Below the pieces are notes generated by a model. It worked only from the letters and a program-made list of their open reading frames with translations. It was not told the origin of the DNA and ran no database searches. A stretch of 64,000 nucleotides of DNA from Mycobacterium lentiflavum (GTDB lineage: Bacteria; Actinomycetota; Actinomycetes; Mycobacteriales; Mycobacteriaceae): positions 3,162,001 through 3,226,000 of the forward strand of contig NZ_CP092423.2 in the NCBI RefSeq assembly GCF_022374895.2, given 5' to 3'. This document shows, one piece after another, positions 18,364 to 26,874 of this stretch (position 1 is the first letter of the stretch; each line of letters begins with the position of its first letter). A program made the translations under genes and the position numbers.

Positions 18364-19050
18364 ATGACTGACGAGGAACCGACCGCTGCGCCACCGCGAT
18401 CTCGTCGGGACGAATACGCCGAGCAGACGCGAATGGCCGTGATCGACGCCGCCAGAAAGCTGTTCGCTAAACGCGGCTACTTCAATTGCACCATCAACGA
18501 AATCGCAGACGCCAGCCGCGTCTCGGCGGGTACCGTGTATGCGCAGTGCGGCGGCAAGCAAGGGCTGCTGAAGTCCCTCATGGACATTTGGACTACCGCA
18601 CCCCTGGTCCAGGAAACGCTCGATCGAATTGGCGCCACCGAATCTCTCGACGAGTTCCTCGACGTTCTCGGTGACTCCTATTTCCAGTTCTATCGGCGTT
18701 TCGACGATATCGTCCAAATCGTCGTCACCACGGCGGCGCATGACGGCGAAGCGGCGGCCGCACTCATCGAGGCAACCCATCGTCATCGGTCCGCGCTACA
18801 CGAAATCGCACGTAAAGCACGGGCATTGGGGGGCTGCCCTGCTGATTTCTCGGACGACGACTTCGCTGACATTGTGCTGTACCACTACGGCCCGCAGAAT
18901 GGCTTCCACTTCACGGTGAAGGTGCTCGGGTGGCCCGAGCAGCGTGCACGCGCCTGGATCAGCGGGCAGCTTGCTCATGCTCTACAACGAGGCCCGACGG
19001 CCGTTACCGAGGCGCCGCCGGCGCGTGGAGTCAAGCACCACAAACGCTAG
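18364..19050 (+). CDS. TetR family transcription regulator
   Basis: A 228-residue protein with an N-terminal TetR helix-turn-helix (AARKLFAKRGYFNCTINEIADASRVSAGTVYAQCGGKQGLL, spread over roughly residues 29-70) and an all-helical ligand domain. Tyr-Ala-Gln-Cys replaces the usual YYHF/YRHF segment at the end of the recognition helix. The gene diverges from the LAL-type regulator. The ATG at 18364 is accepted because it opens the family-length protein, although no strong ribosome-binding site is visible. Confidence 0.85.
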   Translation: MTDEEPTAAPPRSRRDEYAEQTRMAVIDAARKLFAKRGYFNCTINEIADASRVSAGTVYAQCGGKQGLLKSLMDIWTTAPLVQETLDRIGATESLDEFLDVLGDSYFQFYRRFDDIVQIVVTTAAHDGEAAAALIEATHRHRSALHEIARKARALGGCPADFSDDDFADIVLYHYGPQNGFHFTVKVLGWPEQRARAWISGQLAHALQRGPTAVTEAPPARGVKHHKR

Positions 19051-19331
19051 CCCGCCCGATAGGGTGGCGCGCCCGCACCGCCGCGTCCTTAAAAACTGCA
19101 CGGCAGGCGTGACTTAGAAGCTAATTAATAACCGATCGAGCGGTGTTCCGCGTGCCCAAGTCTGACGACTCGGGGTGCCTTCGGTCCTGCGGATGGCGCG
19201 ATGCCCCCTCTCTGGCTCGCCGCCGATGACCGCGTTGTAAGTTCGTTCGGAGCTACCAGGACCTCGAGCGCCGCGCGCAATGAGGTCAGCCGCACCTTTA
19301 CCCACACCACTGAAGGGGCGAGAGCAAGCCG

Positions 19332-19937
19332 ATGAGGACGATCGCATACCGCCAAGCGGCAGTCGTCGGCCTGACTGCCGCGTTGATCACTGTCGGCTGC
19401 AGCAATGGCAAGAGCGTCAACGCGTCGGCACCGCCACAGACCAGTGTGAACGCCACCTCCACATCTAAGGTCCCAACGCAGCCCACCGAGGTGAAGCTCA
19501 CCGGGGATGGTGGCGTCGAGGTGACTCTGACCGGGCCGATCGCCGCCAAGTACACGTCGGCAACTGATGATCAGAAGAAGGCTCTCGGCAAACCACTGAC
19601 GGGTGACCGCAACGCCGGCACCCGGCCGAGTGGCTTGGTATTCCAGCAATTCCAGGGCGGCGTGATCACCGCCAAGAATGAACAGCCTGGCGCGCCCGCG
19701 TATATCACCACGGGCAAGATCCGCGAGGCCTGGAATATCCCACGCGACCCGGACGGCGCACCTGCGACCACCGGCACTAACGGTTCGGCGGGTCCGCTGG
19801 GCTTACCCACTAGCGACGTGAACACCGTCGATGATCTGCTCGTGTCGACCTTCGAGCGCGGCAAGATCGTGTACAACCCGACGACCGGCCAGGTCGAGGT
19901 GACCGTAAACGGCAAGGTCGTGCCGTCCGGGCTCTAG
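19332..19937 (+). CDS. Exported LGFP-repeat protein, probable lipoprotein
   Basis: A 201-residue protein whose signal peptide ends in ITVGC (Cys23), close to a lipobox although the -3 residue is Thr. A Ser/Thr/Pro linker leads to a globular part with LGFP-like motifs (ALGKPL, GLVFQQFQGGVI and PLGLPTSD). LGFP repeats occur in actinobacterial envelope proteins and are thought to bind the cell wall. The C-terminal FERGKIVYNPTTGQV segment also fits LGFP units. No enzymatic residues are recognised. Confidence 0.75.
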   Translation: MRTIAYRQAAVVGLTAALITVGCSNGKSVNASAPPQTSVNATSTSKVPTQPTEVKLTGDGGVEVTLTGPIAAKYTSATDDQKKALGKPLTGDRNAGTRPSGLVFQQFQGGVITAKNEQPGAPAYITTGKIREAWNIPRDPDGAPATTGTNGSAGPLGLPTSDVNTVDDLLVSTFERGKIVYNPTTGQVEVTVNGKVVPSGL

Positions 19938-20011
19938 CCCGAATGATGTTGCCGCAGAATGCTATGCAGGCCGGGCGATACAGGGGAGCGGCTCGGACGT
20001 CTTTGCACGAT

Positions 20012-20839
20012 CTATCGCACATCGCCACTTGGGTGGCTCCCATGGAGGTTCCACTGGCCGCAGTCGGGAGCCAGGACGTCGTTGACATCGACTTCAAGTC
20101 CCCCGACCTTCGGCCCGGGATTGGACGCAGTGCTGACGACGCGCTGGTAGAGGACTGCGGCGGGGTGGACTTGAGTGCCGGACCAGGCACGAGTTTGCCA
20201 GAGCCACCGGCGGCCAGGTGTGCTCGAAGACCCCACAACGCCATCGTCCGCGGCCCACTGACACACCCTGACGCCGCCGTAGACGCCGGTGCGTTGAACG
20301 CCGAGAACCGAGTTGATTCCGCGAAACCACTGCAGGGCAGTGTGATTCCAGGTGTCGCGATTGATGTCCTCATCGATGGTGAAGAAAATCGGCGCACTCT
20401 CGCCGCCTCCCGCCGTGGTATGCAGCTGCCAGGCGGTGCGCGCGTCCGCGACGCCGCCCGCGTAGCCCCGCGTGAAGTCCGACGGTGCCGAGCTACCCGG
20501 CTTGCCGTATTGGTAGTTGCTGACGATCACCAGACCCGCGGATTTCAATGAGTCAGCGTAGGACCGAGTGATCGGTTTGGCGCCAAACGACGAGCCAGGA
20601 CGCGACATCGAAACGTAGTTGACCACCCCGCTATAGCCGGCGGCGCGGATCTGCTGCGCCGGAATCTGGTGCGCGGCAAAGTCAATCAGCTGAGGGGGAG
20701 CGGTGGCAGCCGCCGTGGGCAGGCCGCAGGCGACTGACGCGGCACCCAGGCCGGCCACCGCAGCGGCGTAGCGCAGCGCGTCGCGCCGGGAAACGACACG
20801 CGGTTGCGCGGTACTGGCCATCGGGGGCAAATTGTGCAC
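20012..20839 (-). CDS. Tat-exported DUF1906 glycoside-hydrolase-like protein (Rv2525c-like)
   Basis: A twin-arginine signal (VSRRDALRYAAAVAGLG) precedes a DUF1906 domain of about 210 residues, beginning with LIDFAAHQIPAQQIRAAGYSG. It includes acidic catalytic-like positions in FFTIDEDIN and ends with GGLEVDVNDV. The architecture matches the M. tuberculosis Rv2525c type, a Tat substrate with a glycoside-hydrolase-like fold and a proposed cell-wall role. The GTG at 20839 lies exactly six bases after a TAACAT hexamer, so the mRNA may be leaderless. An internal ATG at 20821 also precedes the Tat motif. Confidence 0.83.
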   Translation of the reverse strand: MHNLPPMASTAQPRVVSRRDALRYAAAVAGLGAASVACGLPTAAATAPPQLIDFAAHQIPAQQIRAAGYSGVVNYVSMSRPGSSFGAKPITRSYADSLKSAGLVIVSNYQYGKPGSSAPSDFTRGYAGGVADARTAWQLHTTAGGGESAPIFFTIDEDINRDTWNHTALQWFRGINSVLGVQRTGVYGGVRVCQWAADDGVVGSSSTPGRRWLWQTRAWSGTQVHPAAVLYQRVVSTASNPGPKVGGLEVDVNDVLAPDCGQWNLHGSHPSGDVR

Positions 20840-20845
20840 TGCGCG

Positions 20846-20851
20846 ATGTTA
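20846..20851 (-). promoter_or_regulatory. Candidate -10 element of a leaderless promoter
   Basis: TAACAT on the minus strand matches TANNNT. It is separated by exactly six bases from the GTG of the DUF1906 gene, placing the expected transcription start on the start codon. Confidence 0.4.
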
Positions 20852-21017
20852 ACGATGTGATTGTTGTTACGGATAGACCTGCGCCAGCCGAAACGCGGTT
20901 GCATTCCTAAATCGATACCAAGTGGTGACCGTTCGGCAATGACCGCGGAAGCCCGCGCGAAACAACGCGGCGCACAGGCAGATTCAATTCTCTGGGTGCC
21001 CTGACTCATGCCACGAT

Positions 21018-22703
21018 TTATTCCACGATCGCCCGCGCCGCCCGCTCGGCGATAAGCATGACCGGCGCGTTGGTGTTGCCGGAAATGATGGTGGGCATAG
21101 CCGAGGCATCAACCACGCGAAGGCCGGCGACGCGATACACGCGACAGTCGGTATCGAGCACTGTGGCGGCCGACCGCGGATGACCTTGTGCGTCAAAGGC
21201 TCCCATCGCGCAGGTGCCCACCGGATGAAAAATAGTTGTTCCGAGTTCCCCGGCCGCCTTCTCCAACTCTTCGTCGCTCACCAGTTGTGGGCCGGGAAGC
21301 AACTCTTGGGGAGAGTAGCGGGCCAGAGCCGGTGCCGCCATAATCTGGCGGGTCATCCGTAGGCCGATCGCGGCAGTTCGACGATCGGCGTCAGTCGACA
21401 GGTAATTGCAAGAAATCTTCGGATTGATAAGGGGATCCGCGTTGGCCATGCGCACGTGGCCGCGCGAGCTGGGTCGCAAATTGCAGACCGAGGGAGTGAT
21501 CGCTCCGAAGGGATGCAGGGGTTCGCCGAACTTCGGCAACGACAAGGGCTGTACATGCCATTCCAAATCGGCACTGCCTAGCGCGGGGTCACTCTTGGCG
21601 AAAGCGCCCAGAGTGGAGGGCGGCATCGTCATCGGCCCCGATCGCAACAGCAGGTACTGAAGTCCCATGCCCGCCCTGGTGATCCAATTCCGGTACAGCG
21701 TGTTGACGGTGGGGGCACCCCGGACCCGGTAGATGGTGCGAATCTGCAAGTGATCCTGCAGGTTTTCGCCCACTCCTGGCAGGTCGACGGCGACCGGCAC
21801 GTGATGCCGGGCGAGCAGGCCGGCCGGGCCCAGACCCGAGACTTGCATCAGATGCGGCGAGCCAATAGCCCCGGCGCTCAGGATGACCTCCCGGCGGACT
21901 CGGACATCGACGATTTGGTTACCTTTGAGCAACCGCACGCCGGTGACGCGTTGTTGCGCCGTAGTCCACGCGCCGCGACGCTGATCCGCGTGAACCTCAT
22001 CGTCCATCAGAATCCGCAAGGCTTGCGTCTGCGTGTAGACGGTGAGATTGGGTCGGTGGGCGACTGGATGCAAGAAAGCATCAGCCATCGACCAGCGGCG
22101 GCCGCGTCGTTGGTTGACGTGAAAGTACGCACTGCCGGCGTTGACCCCCCGGTTGAACTCATCGACCGGGGAGATGCCCACCTGGGCAGCGGCGGCCTGC
22201 CAGGCGTTCAAGATCTTCCAGCTCACACGCGGCCGCTCGACGCGGATCTCACCGTCGGCGCCGTGCCACTCGTCGGCGCCACCGAAGTAGTTTTCCAACT
22301 CTTTGTAGATCGCCAGCGTCTCGCCTGGGCGGTCCACCCCACCCCAAAGCCATCTCTCGTCACCGGTAGCCTGCGCCCATAGGTCGTAGTCGCTGGCCTG
22401 TCCACGCATGTGGATCATCGCGTTGATCGACGAGCAACCGCCGATCACACGGCCGCGCGCGTAGTGGATGCTTCGGCCGGCCAGGCCTGGGTCGGGTTCG
22501 GTCGTGAAGCACCAATCGGTGCGGGGGTTGGCGATCGTGTACAGATAACCAACCGGCACCTTGATCCAGAACCAGCCGTCTGTGCCGCCTGCCTCAATCA
22601 GGAGGACACGGCGCTCGGGGTCGGCGCTGAGCCGATTGGCGAGCAGGCAGCCCGCGCTACCTGCTCCCACGATGATGAAGTCGAATTCGGCGACCGGGCT
22701 CAT
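21018..22703 (-). CDS. GMC family FAD-dependent oxidoreductase (choline dehydrogenase-like)
   Basis: A 561-residue flavoprotein. The FAD-binding Rossmann motif DFIIVGAGSAGCLLANRLS is at residues 8-26. The first GMC signature is GRVIGGCSSINAMIHMRG and the second is SAGAIGSPHLMQVSGLG. The C-terminal HPVGTCAMG and GNTNAPVMLIAERA carry the active-site His/Asn region. These enzymes oxidise primary or secondary alcohols. The sequence does not tell which alcohol. The gene is divergent from the DHFR-like gene, with about 120 bp between starts. Confidence 0.88.
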   Translation of the reverse strand: MSPVAEFDFIIVGAGSAGCLLANRLSADPERRVLLIEAGGTDGWFWIKVPVGYLYTIANPRTDWCFTTEPDPGLAGRSIHYARGRVIGGCSSINAMIHMRGQASDYDLWAQATGDERWLWGGVDRPGETLAIYKELENYFGGADEWHGADGEIRVERPRVSWKILNAWQAAAAQVGISPVDEFNRGVNAGSAYFHVNQRRGRRWSMADAFLHPVAHRPNLTVYTQTQALRILMDDEVHADQRRGAWTTAQQRVTGVRLLKGNQIVDVRVRREVILSAGAIGSPHLMQVSGLGPAGLLARHHVPVAVDLPGVGENLQDHLQIRTIYRVRGAPTVNTLYRNWITRAGMGLQYLLLRSGPMTMPPSTLGAFAKSDPALGSADLEWHVQPLSLPKFGEPLHPFGAITPSVCNLRPSSRGHVRMANADPLINPKISCNYLSTDADRRTAAIGLRMTRQIMAAPALARYSPQELLPGPQLVSDEELEKAAGELGTTIFHPVGTCAMGAFDAQGHPRSAATVLDTDCRVYRVAGLRVVDASAMPTIISGNTNAPVMLIAERAARAIVE

Positions 22704-22822
22704 TTCGGCATCGTTCCTCCAGGCGTCGGATCCGCGAACTAGTGTGCACTACGGTCTAGCCTCGACCTCTGAAAACTGTTGGTGTCGAGATGAGTTTCGC
22801 CCTCCGGTGCAGTCTTATCCAC

Positions 22823-23389
22823 GTGGGCAAACTCATCTATGGCTTCAACGTGTCGGTCGACGGGTACATCGCCGATGCGCAACGGAATATCGGTTGGACA
22901 GATCCAAGCGAAGAACTGCACCAGTACTGGAACGACTTCGAGCGGGAGACCGCGTGCGCGTTCTACGGGCGCCGCCTCTACGAACTGATGTCCGCGTACT
23001 GGCCGACCGCCGACGAAGCCCCCGACGCCACCCCGATGATCGTCGACTTCGCCCGTATTTGGCGCAACATGCCCAAGGTGGTGTTCTCGCGCACCCTAGA
23101 GTCCGTCGAGTGGAACTCCCGCCTGGAACGGGGCGACCCGGTCGAGGTGATAAGGAAGCTGAAAGCCGAGACCGACGGCAGGCTGGAGGTCGGCGGGGCG
23201 ACGCTGGCGGCACCGATCGTGCAGGCCGGACTGGTTGACGAGTACCGGATCGTGGTCACGCCCACCGCCGTCGGCGGCGGCACTCCGTTTTTCCCGACAC
23301 TGCCGTCGTGGATCTCGCTGCGGCTGTTGGAAAACCGCACCTTCCCGGGCGGCACGGTCCTGCTGAGGTACGAGGCCATCCACGACTGA
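22823..23389 (+). CDS. Dihydrofolate reductase/RibD C-terminal-like reductase
   Basis: The protein has about 188 residues and begins with GKLIYGFNVSVDGYIAD, the typical first strand and loop of the bacterial DHFR-like/RibD-C family. It continues with CAFYGRRLYELMSAYW, KVVFSRTLESVEWNSRL and GRLEVGGATLAAPIVQAGLVDEYRI, which form the NADPH pocket. The family acts on pterin-, riboflavin- or unrelated substrates, and the true substrate is unknown. A GTG at 22823 opens the conserved core. An ATG at 22790 would add 11 residues. Confidence 0.8.
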   Translation: MGKLIYGFNVSVDGYIADAQRNIGWTDPSEELHQYWNDFERETACAFYGRRLYELMSAYWPTADEAPDATPMIVDFARIWRNMPKVVFSRTLESVEWNSRLERGDPVEVIRKLKAETDGRLEVGGATLAAPIVQAGLVDEYRIVVTPTAVGGGTPFFPTLPSWISLRLLENRTFPGGTVLLRYEAIHD

Positions 23390-23525
23390 TCGACCGCGTA
23401 CTGGGACCGTTAGGGATCGTTACCGCAATCGTGATCTCGCACCCGTATCTTCGAACATGCGAACAGGCCGAAGCTTTCGGCCTTCCAATAACGCCTATCG
23501 GCGTCCGCAAGCCCGGGGGGCTGAT

Positions 23526-23765
23526 ATGACGACTGCAATCGCTGCGCATGACCCCGTGGAGACCGACGCGGCCGACAGGCAGGCCGACGTCCTGTTGGCG
23601 GTCGCGAGAGTGAACGCAAAGGCCGGGGACACCGTTGTCGTGGAACTAAAGCCGCGCTGGCAACTCACGGAAGAAGAGATCGTGCGCGCGTCGATCACGG
23701 TGATTTTGGTGGCGCTTGTGGCGGTGATTAGCGTCGCCGCGAGCGCGATCTTGACGATTGGGTAG
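23526..23765 (+). CDS. Small protein with one C-terminal membrane helix
   Basis: A 79-residue product with a polar N-terminal half rich in Asp/Ala (THDP-type start then VARVNAKAGDTVVVELKPRW) and one C-terminal membrane helix (ASITVILVALVAVISVAASAIL). The ATG at 23526 follows a GGGGGG stretch. I recognise no family. It is kept because the amphipathic/hydrophobic layout looks protein-like. Confidence 0.5.
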   Translation: MTTAIAAHDPVETDAADRQADVLLAVARVNAKAGDTVVVELKPRWQLTEEEIVRASITVILVALVAVISVAASAILTIG

Positions 23766-23896
23766 CGGCGCCTACGGCTCGCGCGGCGAGGCCCGATCCG
23801 CGTATTCGTGTCGGTGGTGAAGTGTGGCGGCGGCCCTGACGACCGAAAAATGGTTAAAAGGGTTGAGTCATAGGGTGATCCATTAGTGGCGAAAGC

Positions 23897-24091
23897 TCAG
23901 AACAGCACGATGCCGAGGATGGCGATGGCCCCCAATCCGACGGCAATCAGCAGCTGGATCAGCCGACCGCGAACCACCAGCCGATACAAGGACATCGCGG
24001 CTATCAACGAGCCGCCAATTATCAGCAGTGGGCTGCCGCTGAAGAAACCGACCAGCAGATGCAGCTGATGACAGACCGTGGATTGGCACAC
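23897..24091 (-). CDS. Small two-helix membrane protein, uncertain
   Basis: A 64-residue frame with two clear hydrophobic stretches (LLIIGGSLIAAMSLY and LIQLLIAVGLGAIAILGIVLF) separated by a basic turn (RLVVRGRL), a normal layout for a small membrane protein. The GTG start has no obvious ribosome-binding site, so the frame may be the 3' end of a decayed gene. A CsoR-like palindrome lies 180 bp upstream on the same strand. Confidence 0.4.
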   Translation of the reverse strand: MCQSTVCHQLHLLVGFFSGSPLLIIGGSLIAAMSLYRLVVRGRLIQLLIAVGLGAIAILGIVLF

Positions 24092-24270
24092 GACCGCAAG
24101 GATCCCACAAACTCGTGTGTGGAACCTCAGGCCTTCTGCTGGTAACCGCCATATTCAGTTCCGACGTATACCTCACCAGATGAAGCCGCGAGTCGGTCGA
24201 GAAAGGGCAGGGGAGGCGTTGCTCGCGAGGAGCCGCAGCCAGTGCCTGGCCGCGCGCTCGCCGCATAGAC

Positions 24271-24291
24271 ATACCATAGGGGGTATGGTAT
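24271..24291. promoter_or_regulatory. Palindrome resembling a CsoR/RcnR-family operator
   Basis: ATACCATA, GGGGG, TATGGTAT: perfect 8-bp arms around a G-run (C-run on the other strand). CsoR-family metal or persulphide sensors bind sites of the type ATACC-C-run-GGTAT. The nearest same-strand gene downstream is the small membrane protein at 23897-24091. No csoR gene is in the window. Confidence 0.4.
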
Positions 24292-24348
24292 TAATCTAAT
24301 GCGGGCGTTATCGAACCGCGCCTCAATTCGAGGGCTCACGTAGACCGC

Positions 24349-24933
24349 TCAGTCGGTGTCGGCAGCGTAACGGGTGGCGAAAACCTCCGCCTGCGCCGCA
24401 TCGGCCTGCTGCTGCGTCGGCAACTTCAGACTTGCGACGAGCTCGTCCGCGGCCCCGAGGTCGATATTCGACCGTAATGCCTGCATGACCTGAGCCATGA
24501 AGGTTTGTTGTGCCGCCAGTCCTTGTTGTCGGGCCAAATCGGCAACCACAAGGATCTCGTCGGCGAGCGCTGCCTCAGACATCTTCGTCACCTTCGGGCT
24601 CAGATCGATCAGCACGACACTTCCGTCCACCAGCGCCATAGCCGATACGCTTCCGGCAGGATTGGTCACCTTGACCAGACCGTCCGTCCCGCTCTGTGAG
24701 TCGTCGGTGGCGACGTGAGTCGCCGGACGAATCGCATCCACGTCGGTTGTCGTGTCTTGGGGTTCGGCAGTCAGCTGCGCGCGCAGGGCATCAGCGGCTG
24801 ACCCCTGGCTGCCGTCGTCGCCGTCACCAAAAATCAGGGCCTGCCGGTCCAGGTCATCGCTCGGACTGGACTGGTTGCTGTTGAAGAAAACCAGCGCAGA
24901 GATATCTTCCTGGTCGTCCGCGGAGTGCGACAT
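24349..24933 (-). CDS. EspD/EspH-like ESX-1 accessory protein
   Basis: A 194-residue protein with an acidic, variable N-terminal third and a conserved core. Markers are LVKVTNPAGSVSAMALVDG, MSEAALADEILVVADLARQQ and a C-terminal AQAEVFATRYA. These match the EspD pattern as remembered from M. tuberculosis Rv3614c (VTNP...V, MSE..LA.EILVIADLARQ, AEVFATRY). EspD and EspH are cytoplasmic helpers for co-secreted EspA/EspC or EspE/EspF. It is the third gene of an espA-espC-espD-like operon, five bases after the EspC-like stop. Confidence 0.8.
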   Translation of the reverse strand: MSHSADDQEDISALVFFNSNQSSPSDDLDRQALIFGDGDDGSQGSAADALRAQLTAEPQDTTTDVDAIRPATHVATDDSQSGTDGLVKVTNPAGSVSAMALVDGSVVLIDLSPKVTKMSEAALADEILVVADLARQQGLAAQQTFMAQVMQALRSNIDLGAADELVASLKLPTQQQADAAQAEVFATRYAADTD

Positions 24934-24938
24934 CGCAG

Positions 24939-25262
24939 TCAGCCGCCTCTCTGAAGCTGTTCGTCAAGAGCGGCGCCATGGGTGTGATCAGTCGTCCGAT
25001 ACGCTGTGGCGGCCATTTTGAGCGCGTCGTCACAGTCGTCTAGCGAACGGTTCAATCGGCTTCTGACGTCTTCGCGCCTCCGCGCCAATATATGCCGGAT
25101 GCCGTCGACGCCCTCGCGCGAGGTTATGCCGTGGGTATTTCTGAGTTTGATTCGAAAGGCGTCATCGGGTGCGTCAAACGCGGCATTTATCCGCTCCCGG
25201 GCTTCTTTCAGGCATTGCCGTATGTTTGCGATGTCGTCTGGGTCGACTACTAGGTCCGGCAC
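24939..25262 (-). CDS. EspC/EspF-like ESX-1 secretion-associated protein (DUF2580 type)
   Basis: A 107-residue helical protein starting LVVDPDDIANIRQCLKEA. It carries NTHGITSREGVDGI and ends with SLDDCDDALKMAATAYRTTDH. The layout matches EspC, including the early helix, the THG turn and the final AA.xY..xD helix. YRTTD fits the YxxxD/E type VII secretion signal. EspC is secreted with EspA in M. tuberculosis. The GTG start follows an AAGGAGA site. It lies between the EspA-like and EspD-like genes. Confidence 0.75.
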   Translation of the reverse strand: MPDLVVDPDDIANIRQCLKEARERINAAFDAPDDAFRIKLRNTHGITSREGVDGIRHILARRREDVRSRLNRSLDDCDDALKMAATAYRTTDHTHGAALDEQLQRGG

Positions 25263-25310
25263 GGCGCGGTCTCCTTCAGGTGCAAATTCATTGGGGCAGA
25301 AGGTTGCTCG

Positions 25311-26636
25311 CTATGGCTTCGGCCGCGTTGCCGATTCGACCGGCGGGAGTGGCTCGTGCGGATGCTGCGGATCGACCGCCGCATCGACGGGAGCACGCGT
25401 TGCCCCTTCGGCGCCGACCGCCGCACCGGCACCGTCGACCTTCTCGCCGTGCGTCAGCTCGTTGTCCGGGGCCTTGGTCCCGGGGGTTGCGGTCTGTTTG
25501 AAAGCGTTGGTGGCCTGCGAGGCGGCGCCCTGAAGCCCCTGGCCGACCTGTTGGACCACGTTGCCCGCCGCACTCATCGCGGCCGGTGTCATCACTGGCG
25601 TGGCCGGCTGGGCCGGTGCGTCGGGGGCGGACGGCGCGGTGGGTGCTTGCGCGTGCGAGGGTTTCTTCGTCACGTCGCCTCCGTACCCGCCCTTACCGCC
25701 GGCAACGGGGTATCCCCTGAGGCGGTCGGGCGCAGGAGACGACACCGAGGAGGGCACCGGGACCTCACCGCTTCTAGGCGAGTGAAAGGTCGGCATGGTT
25801 GTCGCGCGTGTCGTGGGAGCGACAGTTTGGGGAGCGGTGTCGGAAAAAATCGGCACCATTTTGAGAGCGGCGTCGTACTTAGCTTGCACGTCGCTTTCCC
25901 ATGCATCCGTGGTCGAATGTATCTCGGCCATGTGGTAGCTTGCCTCGGCGACCAAAGCGATCAATGCGGCTCCGACTGCACCCTTCTGAAAAGTCCGGGT
26001 AGCAGACAGCGCGGCTTCCTGAGCCAATGCCGCCGAGATGGGAAAAATTACACTACTGGCCGCCAGAGTTTGCGCGAGGACGTAAGAATATACGGCGTAG
26101 GCGACAAAAAGGCACGCGGTCAACCCGGTTCTGGTATACGAGAATTGCGACCGAATGCCCATCACCATCTCGGACTGTGACTTCGCCCAGTTTTGGAGGG
26201 CTTTATCTGCCTCCATCGCTGCTCGCACAGCGTCCTTTAGCCGATCGTTCGTTACCCCGTACGCCATTGCGGCCTTGCCGTGCCAGCGATTCTTGTCCGG
26301 TGCGGCCAGTTCCAGCTTTGAAATAGCTGAATCGAAAAACGCTCTGGACGTATTAAGCGTCGACGCTCTTTCAGGAGTTGACCAGCCGTTGACAAATTCC
26401 AGAGCAGACACTAACGCGATGCCATTCTCTAGCAAAACGGTCGGCTTCTTGTCGAGAAACGCCTTGAGTTCCCCTTTTGCCCACTGCCTCCCGACTTCTG
26501 TCATCACAGTCTGGAAGGTTGCAAATCCAGCCGCCGCCGACCCGGCCGGATCGTTATCCTCGGAGCTTTTGTACGCGGTCGTAACGTTAATAATGACCCT
26601 GAGCACCGCCGCCGCCATAGCCGCATCCGCCGGCAT
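25311..26636 (-). CDS. EspA/EspE-like ESX-1 secretion-associated protein
   Basis: The protein has about 441 residues. The helical N-terminal half contains RWHGKAAMAYGVTN, which corresponds to the WxG-containing W.G.AA..Y turn of EspA. A hydrophobic middle (LTACLFVAYAVYSYVLAQ) follows, then a long Pro/Ala/Thr-rich low-complexity segment. The C-terminal tail has GAEGATRAPVDA, similar to the RAP(V/I)-acid-A tail of EspA and EspE. It has a single Cys, as does EspA. The ATG at 26636 sits seven bases after AGGAAGG; a GTG at 26642 is the alternative. Assignment rests on tail, motif and operon order, since overall identity looks low. Confidence 0.68.
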   Translation of the reverse strand: MPADAAMAAAVLRVIINVTTAYKSSEDNDPAGSAAAGFATFQTVMTEVGRQWAKGELKAFLDKKPTVLLENGIALVSALEFVNGWSTPERASTLNTSRAFFDSAISKLELAAPDKNRWHGKAAMAYGVTNDRLKDAVRAAMEADKALQNWAKSQSEMVMGIRSQFSYTRTGLTACLFVAYAVYSYVLAQTLAASSVIFPISAALAQEAALSATRTFQKGAVGAALIALVAEASYHMAEIHSTTDAWESDVQAKYDAALKMVPIFSDTAPQTVAPTTRATTMPTFHSPRSGEVPVPSSVSSPAPDRLRGYPVAGGKGGYGGDVTKKPSHAQAPTAPSAPDAPAQPATPVMTPAAMSAAGNVVQQVGQGLQGAASQATNAFKQTATPGTKAPDNELTHGEKVDGAGAAVGAEGATRAPVDAAVDPQHPHEPLPPVESATRPKP

Positions 26637-26874
26637 GGTCACCCCTTCCTACTCGATGCATCTGACCGCGCTCGAAGGCTCACTCGGCGTGCGTGGAGTG
26701 CAGATCGGGTCATGCTAGTTGCTTCGCGAGCTTAACAGCGCGTCATCGAAGCCCGTACGCCAAATTACTGCGGGACATCTAGCATTCAAGCGTTGTACAC
26801 CAAGAGTGGCTGCCGACCGAGAACCCTGTCGATATGCTCCGGCCAAACGGTCTTCTTTAAGTAAGGATTTTCCG
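26637..26874. promoter_or_regulatory. Divergent promoter region of the esp-like island
   Basis: About 240 bp between the EspA-like and EspL-like starts, AT-richer than its flanks. No clear palindrome was found. Ribosome-binding sites AGGAAGGGG (minus) and AAGGA (plus, near 26862) mark both ends. Confidence 0.45.
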
